Positions 1 through 9,630 of a stretch of 64,000 nucleotides of DNA are shown here, one piece after another; the stretch's first letter is position 1, and each line of letters opens with the position of its first letter. The position numbers and the translations under genes were made by a program. The notes under the pieces were generated by a model, which ran no database searches, was not told the DNA's origin, and saw only the letters and a program-made list of their open reading frames with translations. The DNA lies in contig CAWKCC010000003.1 of NCBI GenBank assembly GCA_963848045.1, positions 124,001-188,000 of the forward strand. The letters run 5' to 3'. This DNA comes from CAVUAT01 sp963848045 (GTDB lineage Bacteria > Actinomycetota > Thermoleophilia > Solirubrobacterales > 70-9).

Positions 1-1
1 C

Positions 2-1564
<1,563 letters not shown>

Positions 1565-1569
1565 GCGAG

Positions 1570-1599
1570 CGAAGGGGCCGGCGAGCGCCGGCCCCTTCG
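1570..1599 (+). terminator. Strong GC hairpin after the mutase gene
   Basis: A perfect 13-bp stem (CGAAGGGGCCGGC pairing with its complement) closed by the 4-base loop GAGC begins 5 bases after the mutase stop codon. No T-run follows, so it is terminator-like by position and stem strength but not a classic intrinsic terminator. Confidence 0.55.
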
Positions 1600-1654
1600 T
1601 CGGAGACGCCTACGCGAGCGTCGGCCCGCGCATGACCCGCCGAACTCGATCCAG

Positions 1655-2065
1655 CTAGCCCGGTGAGCCGATCACCTTTCGCGAGACCGCGCAGATCACG
1701 TTTGTGATCATGGTTTGGTTGGCGTTGGTGAGGGCGTGGGCGGTCCATCCGTTCGCCGTCGGATAGCTGTCGACGACGAAGTAGGCAGTTGCCATGTTGG
1801 TCGGGTGCACCCCACCGCCGATCGGCTTGGTGCCTTTGGGGCAGGTCACGCTCAAAGTGGTGAGCGCACTGGTGACTGTCTGGCTGTTCGTCGCGTAGTA
1901 GAGCTTGCCGACGCCGACCGTCTTGTCCTTGGCCTTCCCGTTGAGGGCGCCCAGGCCGAGCTTCTTGGCCGCGACCGCGGTGCCCGTCATGGCGACGATC
2001 AGGGCGATGATGGCGACGATCATCGCCGGGCTCGGCTTGTGAATCAAACCGCGCGTTCTCCTCAT
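1655..2065 (-). CDS. Small exported or membrane-anchored protein of unknown function
   Basis: A 136-residue protein. A short basic start is followed by one hydrophobic segment at about 11-33 (PSPAMIVAIIALIVAM) and then a Lys-rich, Gly-rich linker. The rest looks like a compact extracellular domain with two Cys (CPKG near 80 and ICAVS near 127). N-termini of the form basic residues plus PSPAM-hydrophobic-GTAxAA are frequent in Thermoleophilia proteins (remembered pattern, not searched here). A purine-rich AGGGAG lies just before the ATG. It lies antisense between the two mutase subunit genes. No function can be assigned. Confidence 0.7.
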   Translation of the reverse strand: MRRTRGLIHKPSPAMIVAIIALIVAMTGTAVAAKKLGLGALNGKAKDKTVGVGKLYYATNSQTVTSALTTLSVTCPKGTKPIGGGVHPTNMATAYFVVDSYPTANGWTAHALTNANQTMITNVICAVSRKVIGSPG

Positions 2066-2206
2066 GTCTCCCTTTCCTTTGTCCGGAGCTTCGGTCCGGA
2101 TTTGCGGTCCCCCAGGGACCCCCGGGGGAGCCGTCTTTCAGCATCAAACCTACGCACCGCCCGTTCGCGGGTCAAGGGGCAGCCCGGCTGCCGGGCGCCC
2201 GGGGAC

Positions 2207-2404
2207 TCAGGCCGCGGGGCGCCGGGATTCGACGATCAGGATGACGTCGGCCACGGGGGTGAGATCTGAACCGGCCGCGAACATCCGCCCGACGTGGCGG
2301 CGCCGGGCCTCGGCTCGGGCGAGCTCGCAGGCCGCTTCGCGCGCGAGGCCGGTGGCGATCGTCTCCTCGGTGTGTGCGGTGTCCCTGTAGAGAACCTTGT
2401 ACAC
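2207..2404 (-). CDS. Small hypothetical protein (65 aa)
   Basis: The frame can be extended upstream to 2488, but the best start is the GTG at 2404. A clear Shine-Dalgarno AAGGAG (2415-2410) sits 5 bases before it, and the protein then begins VYKVLYRDTAHTEE. The 65-residue product is predicted soluble and mostly helical, with a basic patch (AEARRRHVGRM) and a hydrophobic C-terminal strand (VADVILIVES). No known family is recognised. It is read divergently from the mutase small subunit, with about 120 bases between the starts. Confidence 0.55.
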   Translation of the reverse strand: MYKVLYRDTAHTEETIATGLAREAACELARAEARRRHVGRMFAAGSDLTPVADVILIVESRRPAA

Positions 2405-2524
2405 GCTGTCTCCTTGTGATCTGCCCACCCAAGAACACATGCGGGGCCCAGTAGTAGCTTCGAGCCGGCCGGCGAGGTCCCTGTTCAAATAGCGTTAACA
2501 ATTCAGGACGTTCTGAGGCGAACG

Positions 2525-2935
2525 ATGACCAGCGACGCAAGCGACAGGAAGATCCGCATCGTGGTGGCCAAGCCCGGCCTCGACGGGCACGACCGCGGGG
2601 CGAAGATCATCGCCCGCGCGCTGCGCGACGCCGGCATGGAGGTGATCTACACGGGGCTTCACCAGACGCCCGAGCAGATCGCCGAGACGGTGATCCAGGA
2701 GGACGCCGACGCGGTCGGGCTCTCGATTCTTTCCGGCGCCCATATGACCCTGGTCCCGCGCGTGGTCGAGCTGCTGCGTGAGCAGGGCGCCGAGGACGTG
2801 ATCGTCACGGTCGGGGGCACGATCCCCGCCGACGACATCCCCGAGCTCAAGAATCTAGGCGTGGCCGAGGTCTTCACCCCCGGCTCGCCGACCGAGGAGA
2901 TCGTCGAGTTCGTTCGCGGCGCGGCGCGCGACTAG
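2525..2935 (+). CDS. mcmB: Methylmalonyl-CoA mutase cobalamin-binding (small) subunit
   Basis: This 136-residue protein is a complete B12-binding domain, the partner of the catalytic subunit at 2-1564. It holds the base-off/His-on motif GLDGHDRG near 18-25 (the His ligates cobalt from below), SILSGAH near 70 and VGGTIPADD near 98, which form the cobalamin tail pocket. Split mutases of archaea and many actinobacteria encode this domain as its own gene of this length. Here roughly 960 bases and two antisense genes separate it from the large subunit, so it must have its own promoter. AT-rich DNA at 2485-2505 is the likely place. Confidence 0.93.
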   Translation: MTSDASDRKIRIVVAKPGLDGHDRGAKIIARALRDAGMEVIYTGLHQTPEQIAETVIQEDADAVGLSILSGAHMTLVPRVVELLREQGAEDVIVTVGGTIPADDIPELKNLGVAEVFTPGSPTEEIVEFVRGAARD

Positions 2936-3007
2936 CGCGCCCGCTCGCGATCCGACACCGCTCCGGGCGCGTACCCTCTGTCACCGACGAGCAAGGGAGC
3001 CGGACAG

Positions 3008-3448
3008 ATGCCGCACTACGCCGCCGACGTGAAGTCCTCGATGAGCCCAGAGGAGCTGTTCGACTACATGGCCGACTTCAGCAACGCCGAGGAGTGGGAC
3101 CCGGGCACGGTCTCCGCGAAGCGGGTCGATGTCGGCGAGCTGGGCATGGGCTCGCGATTCGACCTCGTGGTCGAATTCGCTGGCAGGGAGACCCCCTGGG
3201 CCTACGAGGTGGTGGAGTACGAGCGCCCCAGGCGGGTGGCGGTACGGGCGGAGTCGGATTCGGCCGTCCTGGTCGACACCATGACCGTGGCCGAGGCCGA
3301 GGGGCAGGGCAGCGTGCTCAACTACGACGCCCGGCTCGACCTCAAGGGCGCCCGCAAGCTGCTCGACCCGGTGATGGCGATCCTCTTCCGCCGCCTCGGC
3401 GAGAAGGGCAGGGCCGGCCTCGAGCGCGAGTTGAATCGCCCTCGCTGA
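3008..3448 (+). CDS. SRPBCC (START-like) family protein
   Basis: A 146-residue protein with the polyketide-cyclase/SRPBCC pattern: an N-terminal strand and helix (SPEELFDYMADFSNAEEWDP), mid-protein beta strands with YEVVEYERPRRVAVRAES, and a long C-terminal helix (LLDPVMAILFRRLGEKGRAGLERELN). Members bind hydrophobic ligands in a helix-grip fold, but no specific ligand can be read from sequence. The start is supported by AAGGGAG about 9 bases upstream, and a TACCCT box at 2972-2977 could be its -10 element. It converges on the cupredoxin gene with about 30 bases between stops. Confidence 0.8.
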   Translation: MPHYAADVKSSMSPEELFDYMADFSNAEEWDPGTVSAKRVDVGELGMGSRFDLVVEFAGRETPWAYEVVEYERPRRVAVRAESDSAVLVDTMTVAEAEGQGSVLNYDARLDLKGARKLLDPVMAILFRRLGEKGRAGLERELNRPR

Positions 3449-3478
3449 GCCGCCGACCCCGCCGCTTCGCGCCTTAGC

Positions 3479-3961
3479 TCAGTTGGCCGTGAGGCTGCCG
3501 TACATCCCCTGGAGGTAGTGGCCGGGCAGGTTGCAGATCATCACGTACTTGCCCGCGGCCAGCTCGAAGCTGCCCGACTTCGTCTCGCCCGGCAGCACCT
3601 CCTCGATCTCGCCGACGTTGACGGCGCCCTGCTTCTCGAAGGCCGCCTCGTCGACCTCGCCGCCCGCGACGGGTAGCGATCCGGGGTCCGCATCGGACTT
3701 GAACAGCACCAGCTCATGCTCGGTCTGGCCCACATTGGGAGCGCTGATCTCGACCGATCCAGCGGCGGCGGTCGCCGCCTTGGGATCGAAGAAGAAGTCG
3801 CCCATCTTGATCGTCAGTGCGCCGGCGGACCCGCCGCCGGCGGTCTCGGTGGCCTGGGTATCTGCGGCGGTCGTGCCCCCGTTGTCGTCCCCGCCGCAGC
3901 CGATCACGACAGCGGACGCGAGCACGGCGACGGTCAGCAGGGAGGTCTTCCCGATGTGCAT
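3479..3961 (-). CDS. Cupredoxin-domain lipoprotein (blue copper protein)
   Basis: A 160-residue exported protein. It has a lipoprotein signal with lipobox VIGC (Cys22), a Gly/Thr-rich linker, then a plastocyanin-like domain. Type 1 copper ligands are visible in the canonical order: His82 (TEHELV), Cys143, His148 and Met153 (ICNLPGHYLQGM). It should sit on the outer face of the membrane as a one-electron carrier or copper-binding protein. The redox partner is not shown by the neighbours, although the divergent genes encode the electron-transfer flavoprotein system. Confidence 0.87.
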   Translation of the reverse strand: MHIGKTSLLTVAVLASAVVIGCGGDDNGGTTAADTQATETAGGGSAGALTIKMGDFFFDPKAATAAAGSVEISAPNVGQTEHELVLFKSDADPGSLPVAGGEVDEAAFEKQGAVNVGEIEEVLPGETKSGSFELAAGKYVMICNLPGHYLQGMYGSLTAN

Positions 3962-4096
3962 CTATGTTCCTTTCGTCTGGGCCCCGACGAGTGCCGCCGC
4001 GGCCGGGTCACCCTAGTGGCCGGGGCAGAGGTGCCTGCCTTCGGCGCGGCGATCGGGAGGTTGCCGCCCCGAAGCGCGGCCACCCGGTAACCTGAT

Positions 4097-4110
4097 TGAC
4101 TGGTCAGTCA
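4097..4110. promoter_or_regulatory. Perfect inverted repeat TGACTG-GT-CAGTCA, probable TetR-type operator
   Basis: Two exact 6-base arms separated by 2 bases lie between the divergent cupredoxin and etfB genes, 59 bases upstream of the preferred etfB start. Size and symmetry fit operators of TetR-family regulators of acyl-CoA or fatty-acid metabolism. The regulator is not identified. A TATGAT box (4130-4135) downstream could be the -10 of the etf promoter. Confidence 0.5.
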
Positions 4111-4168
4111 GCCAGTGTGGCGCACCCTGTATGATCCCGCGCCGCCACTCCCCAAGGAGGCTGTGAAC

Positions 4169-4957
4169 TTGAAGATCTGCGTACTCGTCAAAGAGGTGCC
4201 GGACGCCGCCGTCGACAAGCGGATAGACCCGGAGACCAAGCGACTCGACCGCAGCGGTGAGAAGAACCTCAACCCCTTCGACACCCACGCCATCGAGGCG
4301 GCGATGCAGGTGAAGGAGGGCGGCGCGCCCGTCGAGGAGATAGTCGCCGTGACCATGGGCCCCGACAGCGCCGTCCGCGCCCTGCACAAGGCCGTCGCGC
4401 TCGGCGCCGACCGCTCGGTGCATCTCACCGACGCCGAACTGGAGGGCTCCGACGTCTGCGCCACCGGCTACGCGCTCGCCAAGGTGCTCGAGAAGGAGAG
4501 CCCCGACCTCGTCCTGCTCGGCCAGCAGTCCGACGACGGCGAGTGCTACACGATCGGCGCGGTGGTGGCCGACCACCTGAAGATGCCGTCGCTGACCCAG
4601 GTGATCAAGATGGACGCCGCCGACGGCAAGGTCACCTGCGAGCGCCAGGCCGAGTACGGATACGACACCGTCGAGCTCGAGCTTCCGGCCGTGATCAGCG
4701 TCGGAGACGCGATCAACGAGCCTCGCTATCCCAGCCTCAAGGCGATCATGGGGGCCAAGAAGAAGCCCCTCGACACCCACGCCACCGGCGACGTCGGCAT
4801 CGAGGCCGACCGGGTCGGCGAGGGTGGATCGCGCACCGCCGTGCTCGAGCTGAAGCCTCCGCCGGCGAAGGAAGCGGGCGAGATCATCGAGGACGAGGAC
4901 ACCAACGAGACGGTCGAGAAGATCGTCGCCTGGCTCGACGAAAGGAAGCTGATCTAG
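4169..4957 (+). CDS. etfB: Electron transfer flavoprotein beta subunit
   Basis: Small subunit of the FAD/AMP-containing heterodimer that takes electrons from acyl-CoA dehydrogenases. The N-terminus KICVLVKEVPD is typical of the family, and about 262 residues is the usual length. The frame extends upstream to 4115, but a strong AAGGAGG at 4154-4160 lies 8 bases before TTG4169 (only 2 before GTG4163), so the TTG is preferred. The stop abuts the etfA ATG (TAGATG), indicating coupled translation of an etfB-etfA-ETF:QO operon. Confidence 0.93.
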   Translation: MKICVLVKEVPDAAVDKRIDPETKRLDRSGEKNLNPFDTHAIEAAMQVKEGGAPVEEIVAVTMGPDSAVRALHKAVALGADRSVHLTDAELEGSDVCATGYALAKVLEKESPDLVLLGQQSDDGECYTIGAVVADHLKMPSLTQVIKMDAADGKVTCERQAEYGYDTVELELPAVISVGDAINEPRYPSLKAIMGAKKKPLDTHATGDVGIEADRVGEGGSRTAVLELKPPPAKEAGEIIEDEDTNETVEKIVAWLDERKLI

Positions 4958-5932
4958 ATGGCGGGCATTCTTGTCTACGCGCTGCACAACGACGAGGGCG
5001 AGTTCAACAAGAACTCTCTCGGCGCCATCTCGGAGGCCGCCAAGCTGGCCGGCGAGCTGGGCACCGAGGCCTCGGCCGTGGTCGTCGGCGACGTCTCCGA
5101 TGAGGCCGCGGCCGGGCTCGGCGCCTGGGGCGCCAAGAAGGTCTACCGCGCCAAGGACGTGCCGGAGGGGCTGGCGCAGCCGATCGTGGACGTGATGGCG
5201 AAGGTGATGACCGAGAACGACATCTCCTACGCGCTGTTCGGCGGCGGGTTGCTCGGCTTCGAGATCGGCGCCGGCCTCACGGCGAGGCTGAACGCCGGGG
5301 TGACCATGGAGGTCACCGCGGTCGACGTCAGGGACGGCAAGCTGGTGGTCGAGCGCCCCATCCTGCAGGACTCCCAGATCGCCGACGTGGGCTACGTGGG
5401 CGAGCCGGGCATCATCATCGGCCGGCTCAACGCCTTCGACGAGAACGAGACCGGTGGCACCGCCGAGGTCTCCGACGTGACGGTGGAGCTCTCCGAGTGG
5501 TCCAGCAAGGCGAAGTTGGTGAAGCGCGGCGAGCAGCGCGGCGAGGACGTCAACATCGAAGAGGCGGACGTGCTGGTCGGCGGCGGCCGCGGCCTCGGCC
5601 AGGCCGAGAACTTCCAGATGGCAGAGGAGCTGGCCGAGGCGATGGGCGGGGCGGTGGCGGCCACCCGCGCGGTGGTCGACGCCGGCTGGTACCCCTATGC
5701 GGCCCAGATCGGCCAGACGGGCAAGACCGTGGCCCCGAAGCTGTACCTGGCCGCGGGCATCTCGGGCGCCATCCAGCACAAGGTGGGCATGCAGAACTCC
5801 GAGAGCATCCTCGCCATCAACAAGGACCAGAACGCCCCGATCTTTGAGTTCTGCGACCTGGGCGTGGTCGGCGACCTGCACAAGATCGTCCCCAAGCTGA
5901 CCGAGGCGATCAAGGCCAGGAAGAGCGGCTGA
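4958..5932 (+). CDS. etfA: Electron transfer flavoprotein alpha subunit
   Basis: Large ETF subunit (324 aa), which carries the FAD. The C-terminal FAD domain is clear: GGGRGLGQAENF near 207, then TRAVVDAGW, QIGQTGKTV, ISGAIQHKVGMQ and INKDQNAPIFE. Dimerises with EtfB encoded directly upstream and delivers electrons to the quinone oxidoreductase encoded downstream. Start at the ATG that abuts the etfB stop. Confidence 0.95.
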   Translation: MAGILVYALHNDEGEFNKNSLGAISEAAKLAGELGTEASAVVVGDVSDEAAAGLGAWGAKKVYRAKDVPEGLAQPIVDVMAKVMTENDISYALFGGGLLGFEIGAGLTARLNAGVTMEVTAVDVRDGKLVVERPILQDSQIADVGYVGEPGIIIGRLNAFDENETGGTAEVSDVTVELSEWSSKAKLVKRGEQRGEDVNIEEADVLVGGGRGLGQAENFQMAEELAEAMGGAVAATRAVVDAGWYPYAAQIGQTGKTVAPKLYLAAGISGAIQHKVGMQNSESILAINKDQNAPIFEFCDLGVVGDLHKIVPKLTEAIKARKSG

Positions 5933-5975
5933 GCCGCCGCCGGCGGTGGCGGTCTCCCGAAAGGAAGACGAGCTG

Positions 5976-7712
5976 ATGAGCAGCGAGAACGGACACCTCC
6001 ACTCGAGCAACCGGTCGCATCCGGCGCCGATCGACTTCCCGCCGCCGATCAATCCCGCGGATGAGTTCGTGGCTCCGATCACCGACGCTCCCGATGAGCG
6101 GATCGAGGTCGGGGTGGCGATCGTCGGCGGCGGTCCCGCCGGCCTCGCCTGCGCGGTCAAGCTGGGCCAGCTCCTGGAGGGCGAGCCCGAGCTGGCCGAG
6201 AAGCTCGGTGAGGTCCCGGTCGCCGTGATCGAGAAGGGCAAGACGTCGGGAGCCCACCTGCTCTCCGGGGCCAACATGCGGCCCTCGGCGATGCGCGAGC
6301 TCTTCCCCGACCTCGACCCCTCGGAGTGGCCGGTCTACCAGGAGGTCGAGAAGGACGCCGTCTACCTGCTCACCCCAAAGCACGCGCTTCCGCTGAAGCC
6401 GATGCCGCCTAACTTCCGCAACCACGGCAACTACGTGACCTCGGTCGCCAAGCTCGGCCGGTTCCTGCAGGAGCGTGCCGAGGAGCTGGGCGCCTACGTT
6501 CTCAGCGAGACCTCGGCCGACAGGCTGTTGGTCTCCGACCGCATCGTGCGCGGCGTGCGCTCGGGCGACAAGGGCCGCGGCAAGCAGGGCGAGGAACTGG
6601 GCAACTTCGAGCCCGGCTCCGACGTAGTGGCCAAGGCGACCGTGCTCGCCGAGGGGACGCTCGGGCACCTGACCGGCGCCGCGCTCGACTACTTCGACCT
6701 GCACGGCCCGGACCCGCAGCGCTGGGAGCTCGGGGTGAAGGAGGTCTGGGAGGTGACCGAGCCACTCGACCGTGTGATCCACACGATGGGCTGGCCGCTT
6801 CGCAAGCGCGCCAAGTGGAACGAGTTCGGCGGCAGCTTCATCTATCCGATGGGCCCCGACAAGGTCTGCATCGGCATGGTGATCGGCCTCGACTACACCG
6901 ACGCCACCCTCTCCTGCCACGACCTGCTGCAGGAGCTGAAGACGCACCCCTTCATCCGCAAGATCCTCGAGGGCGGCAAGCGCGTGGCCTGGGGCGCCAA
7001 GACGATCCCCTCGGGCGGCTACTGGTCGATGCCGAAGCGCCTCTCGGTACCCGGCATGGTGATCTGCGGCGACTCGGCCGGCATGGTCAACGTGCCCGAG
7101 CTGAAGGGCATCCACTACGGGATGCATTCCGGCATCTACGCGGCCGAGGCGATCGTCGCCGCCCTCAAGCAGGACTCGGTCAACTACGAGGACTACGAGC
7201 GCAAGGTCAAGAAGTCGGCGATCGAGGACGACCTCTATCGCTCGCGCAACATGCGTCAGCCGTTCTCGCACGGCTTCTTCGTGGGCGGCGCCCTGGCCAG
7301 CGCGATGACGCTGACCCGCGGCGCCTTCCCGGGCGGGCACTGGCGCAACGAGGACGACGCCGAGCAGCCCATGGAGATCGGCAAGGCGGCCGAGGGCTAC
7401 CCCAAGCCCGACAACGAGTACACCTTCGACAAGCTCAACTCGGTCTTCCTCTCAGGCAACGCGACCCGCGACGACGCTCCCAACCACATCCGCATCCAGG
7501 AGCGGGTGCCGCGCGAGATCGCCCAGACCTGGGTATCGATGTGCCCCGCCCAGGTCTACGAGATCCCCGAGGAGCAGCTCGAGAACGGCTCCGAGGTCGT
7601 CGACGTGCACGTGACGGCCTCGAATTGCGTGCAGTGCGGCGCGATCACGGCCAAGGGAGGGCGGCTCACCCTGCCCGAGGGCGGCGACGGCCCGCTCTAT
7701 CAGGAGGTCTAG
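5976..7712 (+). CDS. ETF:quinone oxidoreductase (FixC/ETF-QO family)
   Basis: Membrane-associated flavoprotein that passes electrons from reduced ETF to quinone, probably menaquinone in this lineage. Start is ATG5976 with AAGGAAG (5961-5967) 8 bases upstream; the longer frame from 5946 lacks such a site. FAD motif VAIVGGGPAGLACAVKLG is near residue 47. The C-terminal iron-sulphur domain has CPAQVYE (Cys523) and NCVQC (Cys551, Cys554), but the next expected ligand, three residues on, is Ile557 instead of Cys, so only three of the four usual 4Fe-4S ligands are present. About 578 aa, slightly long for the family. Confidence 0.9.
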   Translation: MSSENGHLHSSNRSHPAPIDFPPPINPADEFVAPITDAPDERIEVGVAIVGGGPAGLACAVKLGQLLEGEPELAEKLGEVPVAVIEKGKTSGAHLLSGANMRPSAMRELFPDLDPSEWPVYQEVEKDAVYLLTPKHALPLKPMPPNFRNHGNYVTSVAKLGRFLQERAEELGAYVLSETSADRLLVSDRIVRGVRSGDKGRGKQGEELGNFEPGSDVVAKATVLAEGTLGHLTGAALDYFDLHGPDPQRWELGVKEVWEVTEPLDRVIHTMGWPLRKRAKWNEFGGSFIYPMGPDKVCIGMVIGLDYTDATLSCHDLLQELKTHPFIRKILEGGKRVAWGAKTIPSGGYWSMPKRLSVPGMVICGDSAGMVNVPELKGIHYGMHSGIYAAEAIVAALKQDSVNYEDYERKVKKSAIEDDLYRSRNMRQPFSHGFFVGGALASAMTLTRGAFPGGHWRNEDDAEQPMEIGKAAEGYPKPDNEYTFDKLNSVFLSGNATRDDAPNHIRIQERVPREIAQTWVSMCPAQVYEIPEEQLENGSEVVDVHVTASNCVQCGAITAKGGRLTLPEGGDGPLYQEV

Positions 7713-7750
7713 CGATCGCCAGGCCGCCGCAGCGCGGCCCGGCGGAGGGA

Positions 7751-8353
7751 GTGGAGGTCGAGCTTCGCGACGGCTCCTGGGCCCAGATCCGCCAGATCCA
7801 CCCGGATGACAGGGAACTTCTGCTCGCCGGCTTCAACCGCCTCAGCCCGGAGTCCCGCTACCGGCGTTTTCTGACGGCGATGCCCTCCCTGGGCCCCTCG
7901 CAGCTCGCCTACCTGACCGAGGTCGATCATCACGACCACGAGGCGGTGATCGCGATCGACATGCTGACGGGCGACGGTGTGGGCGTAGGCCGATTCGTCC
8001 GTGAGCCGGGCAGCGACCGCGCCGAGGCCGCCGTGACCGTTGCCGACGAGTGGCAGGGCCGGGGGCTGGGCGGCGCCCTGACGAGGGTCCTCGCCGGACG
8101 GGCGGTCCAGGAGGGGGTCGCCGGATTCACCGCCCTGCTGCTGGCCGGCAACGCGCCGATGACGGCCCTGCTCGACGAGATCGGCTCGGTGCGTGTCCGC
8201 GGGCGCGAGGGCGAGGCGGTGCTCGTCGAAGTGCCGCTGGCGGCCGGGCTCGCCGACGACCCGGCGCTGCGCGGCGTGTTGCGCGCGGTCGCCTCGACCG
8301 AGATCGAGATGGCGAGGGCACCGGGCGAGAGCGGTCCCGGCCGGGCCGCATAG
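7751..8353 (+). CDS. GNAT-family N-acetyltransferase-like protein
   Basis: About 200 residues. The acetyl-CoA loop is visible as VADEWQGRGLGGALTRVL near 98-115 (the Q/RxxGxG/A motif), preceded by strands that begin VEVELRDGSWAQIRQIHPDDREL. This N-terminus resembles the acetyltransferase modules of protein acetyltransferases such as those fused to cyclic-nucleotide or CoA-ligase domains, but here the module stands alone. GTG7751, with GGAGG very close upstream, is the only standard start codon after the ETF:QO stop, so the start is provisional. Substrate unknown. Confidence 0.75.
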   Translation: MEVELRDGSWAQIRQIHPDDRELLLAGFNRLSPESRYRRFLTAMPSLGPSQLAYLTEVDHHDHEAVIAIDMLTGDGVGVGRFVREPGSDRAEAAVTVADEWQGRGLGGALTRVLAGRAVQEGVAGFTALLLAGNAPMTALLDEIGSVRVRGREGEAVLVEVPLAAGLADDPALRGVLRAVASTEIEMARAPGESGPGRAA

Positions 8354-8382
8354 CCGGCCGTCTGGGGCTCGGGCCCCGACGC

Positions 8383-8388
8383 TAGAAT
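8383..8388 (+). promoter_or_regulatory. -10 box TAGAAT of rpmE
   Basis: TAGAAT lies 9 bases before the rpmE ATG, which would leave a leader of only about 3 bases. No Shine-Dalgarno is present, so near-leaderless expression is likely. Confidence 0.55.
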
Positions 8389-8397
8389 CGGTCGACG

Positions 8398-8610
8398 ATG
8401 AAGACCGAGATCCATCCCGAATACGTGCTCTCGCATGTCCACTGCTCGTGCGGGAACGACTTCTACACGCGCTCCACCAAGCCCGAGCTGCACGTGGAGC
8501 TCTGCTCGCAGTGCCACCCGTTCTACACCGGCAAGCAGAAGCTCGTCGACACCGGTGGCCGGGTCGAGCGGTTTCGGCGCCGCGCCGCGAAGCGCAAGCG
8601 CGGGGAGTAG
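8398..8610 (+). CDS. rpmE: Ribosomal protein L31, zinc-binding type
   Basis: 70-residue component of the large ribosomal subunit. Four Cys (16, 18, 36, 39) in the pattern C-x-C ... C-x2-C make this the zinc-containing C+ paralogue rather than the zinc-independent form induced by zinc starvation. Motifs MKTEIHPEY, FYTRSTKPELHVELCSQCHP and FYTGKQKLVDTGGRVERF are standard, with a basic tail. It heads the run DUF1385-prfA-prmC-sua5. Confidence 0.96.
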   Translation: MKTEIHPEYVLSHVHCSCGNDFYTRSTKPELHVELCSQCHPFYTGKQKLVDTGGRVERFRRRAAKRKRGE

Positions 8611-8618
8611 GCCCCGCG

Positions 8619-9626
8619 ATGGGCGTGGGCCGCTCCAACGGCGGCCGGGCCGAGCCCGCAGGCGCCGCCTCGGCCGAGCGCATGCCCGACGGCCGGCTGA
8701 TCGCCCGCAGGGATGCCCCGGTCGGAGGCCAGGCCGTGCTGGAGGGAGTGATGATGCGCGGCGTCTCGACCTGGGCGGTCTCGGTGCGCAACCCCGTGGG
8801 CGAGATCGAGGTCACCTCCGAGCCGATCGTCTCCTGGGCCAAGCGCCACCGCGTCCTGCGCTGGCCGGTGATCCGGGGCGTAGTCGCCCTCGTGGAGTCG
8901 CTGAAGATCGGCTTCAGGGCGATGGCGGTCGCGGCCAACGCCCAGGTGGAGGAGGACGAGGACGGCGAGAGGGAGGAGATCGGCGGCCTCGTCTGGGGCC
9001 TGACGATCGCGCTTTCGCTGGCGTTCGCCATCGGGCTCTTCTTCGTGGTCCCCGTTGGCGTCACCAGCCTGTTCAAGGACGAGCTCGGCTCGGCGTTCCT
9101 CTTCTGGCTGGTCGAGGGGATCCTGCGAACGCTGATCTTCATCGGCTACATCGTCGCGATCAGCCGCCTGCCCGACCTGCGGCGCGTGTTCGAGTACCAC
9201 GGCGCCGAGCACAAGACGATCTCCTGCTTCGAGGCCGGGGACGAGCTGACTCCCGAGCGCGCGCGGTTCTATTCCCGCCTGCACCCGCGCTGCGGCACCA
9301 GCTTCCTGCTGATCGTGATGGTCCTGGCGATCTTCGTCTTCGCCCCGATCGGCTTGCCCGCCTGGTACTGGCTGCTCGCCTCCCGGATCATCGGGATCCC
9401 CCTGATCGCCGGCCTCTCTTATGAAGTGATCAAGTGGGCCGGCAGGCACCGCAACAAGGCCTGGGTGCGGGGACTGATGTGGCCGGGCCTGATGCTGCAG
9501 AACCTCACCACACGCGAGCCCGACGCCGAGCAGCTCGAGGTCGCGATCCGCTCGCTCGACGAGGTGCTCTCCAACGAGGACCTCGACCAGGCTCGCGCGG
9601 AGCAGCCGATCGAGATCGTCGCCTAG
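8619..9626 (+). CDS. DUF1385 family membrane protein
   Basis: 335-residue integral membrane protein of a conserved but uncharacterised family usually found between rpmE and prfA. ATG8619 is 8 bases after the rpmE stop, and GGGGAG at the rpmE end serves as its ribosome site. Family signatures: GGQAVLEGVMMRG near 35-47, EYHGAEHKTISCFE near 196-209 and HPRCGTSFLL near 227. Several hydrophobic segments lie between about 128 and 275. The conserved His/Glu/Cys residues could bind metal, but no activity is established. Confidence 0.88.
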   Translation: MGVGRSNGGRAEPAGAASAERMPDGRLIARRDAPVGGQAVLEGVMMRGVSTWAVSVRNPVGEIEVTSEPIVSWAKRHRVLRWPVIRGVVALVESLKIGFRAMAVAANAQVEEDEDGEREEIGGLVWGLTIALSLAFAIGLFFVVPVGVTSLFKDELGSAFLFWLVEGILRTLIFIGYIVAISRLPDLRRVFEYHGAEHKTISCFEAGDELTPERARFYSRLHPRCGTSFLLIVMVLAIFVFAPIGLPAWYWLLASRIIGIPLIAGLSYEVIKWAGRHRNKAWVRGLMWPGLMLQNLTTREPDAEQLEVAIRSLDEVLSNEDLDQARAEQPIEIVA

Positions 9627-9630
9627 CGCC

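Noticed and set aside
4013..6277. 754-residue antisense frame across etfB-etfA
   Set aside because: Shadow frame; composition follows the sense codons and no family is seen.
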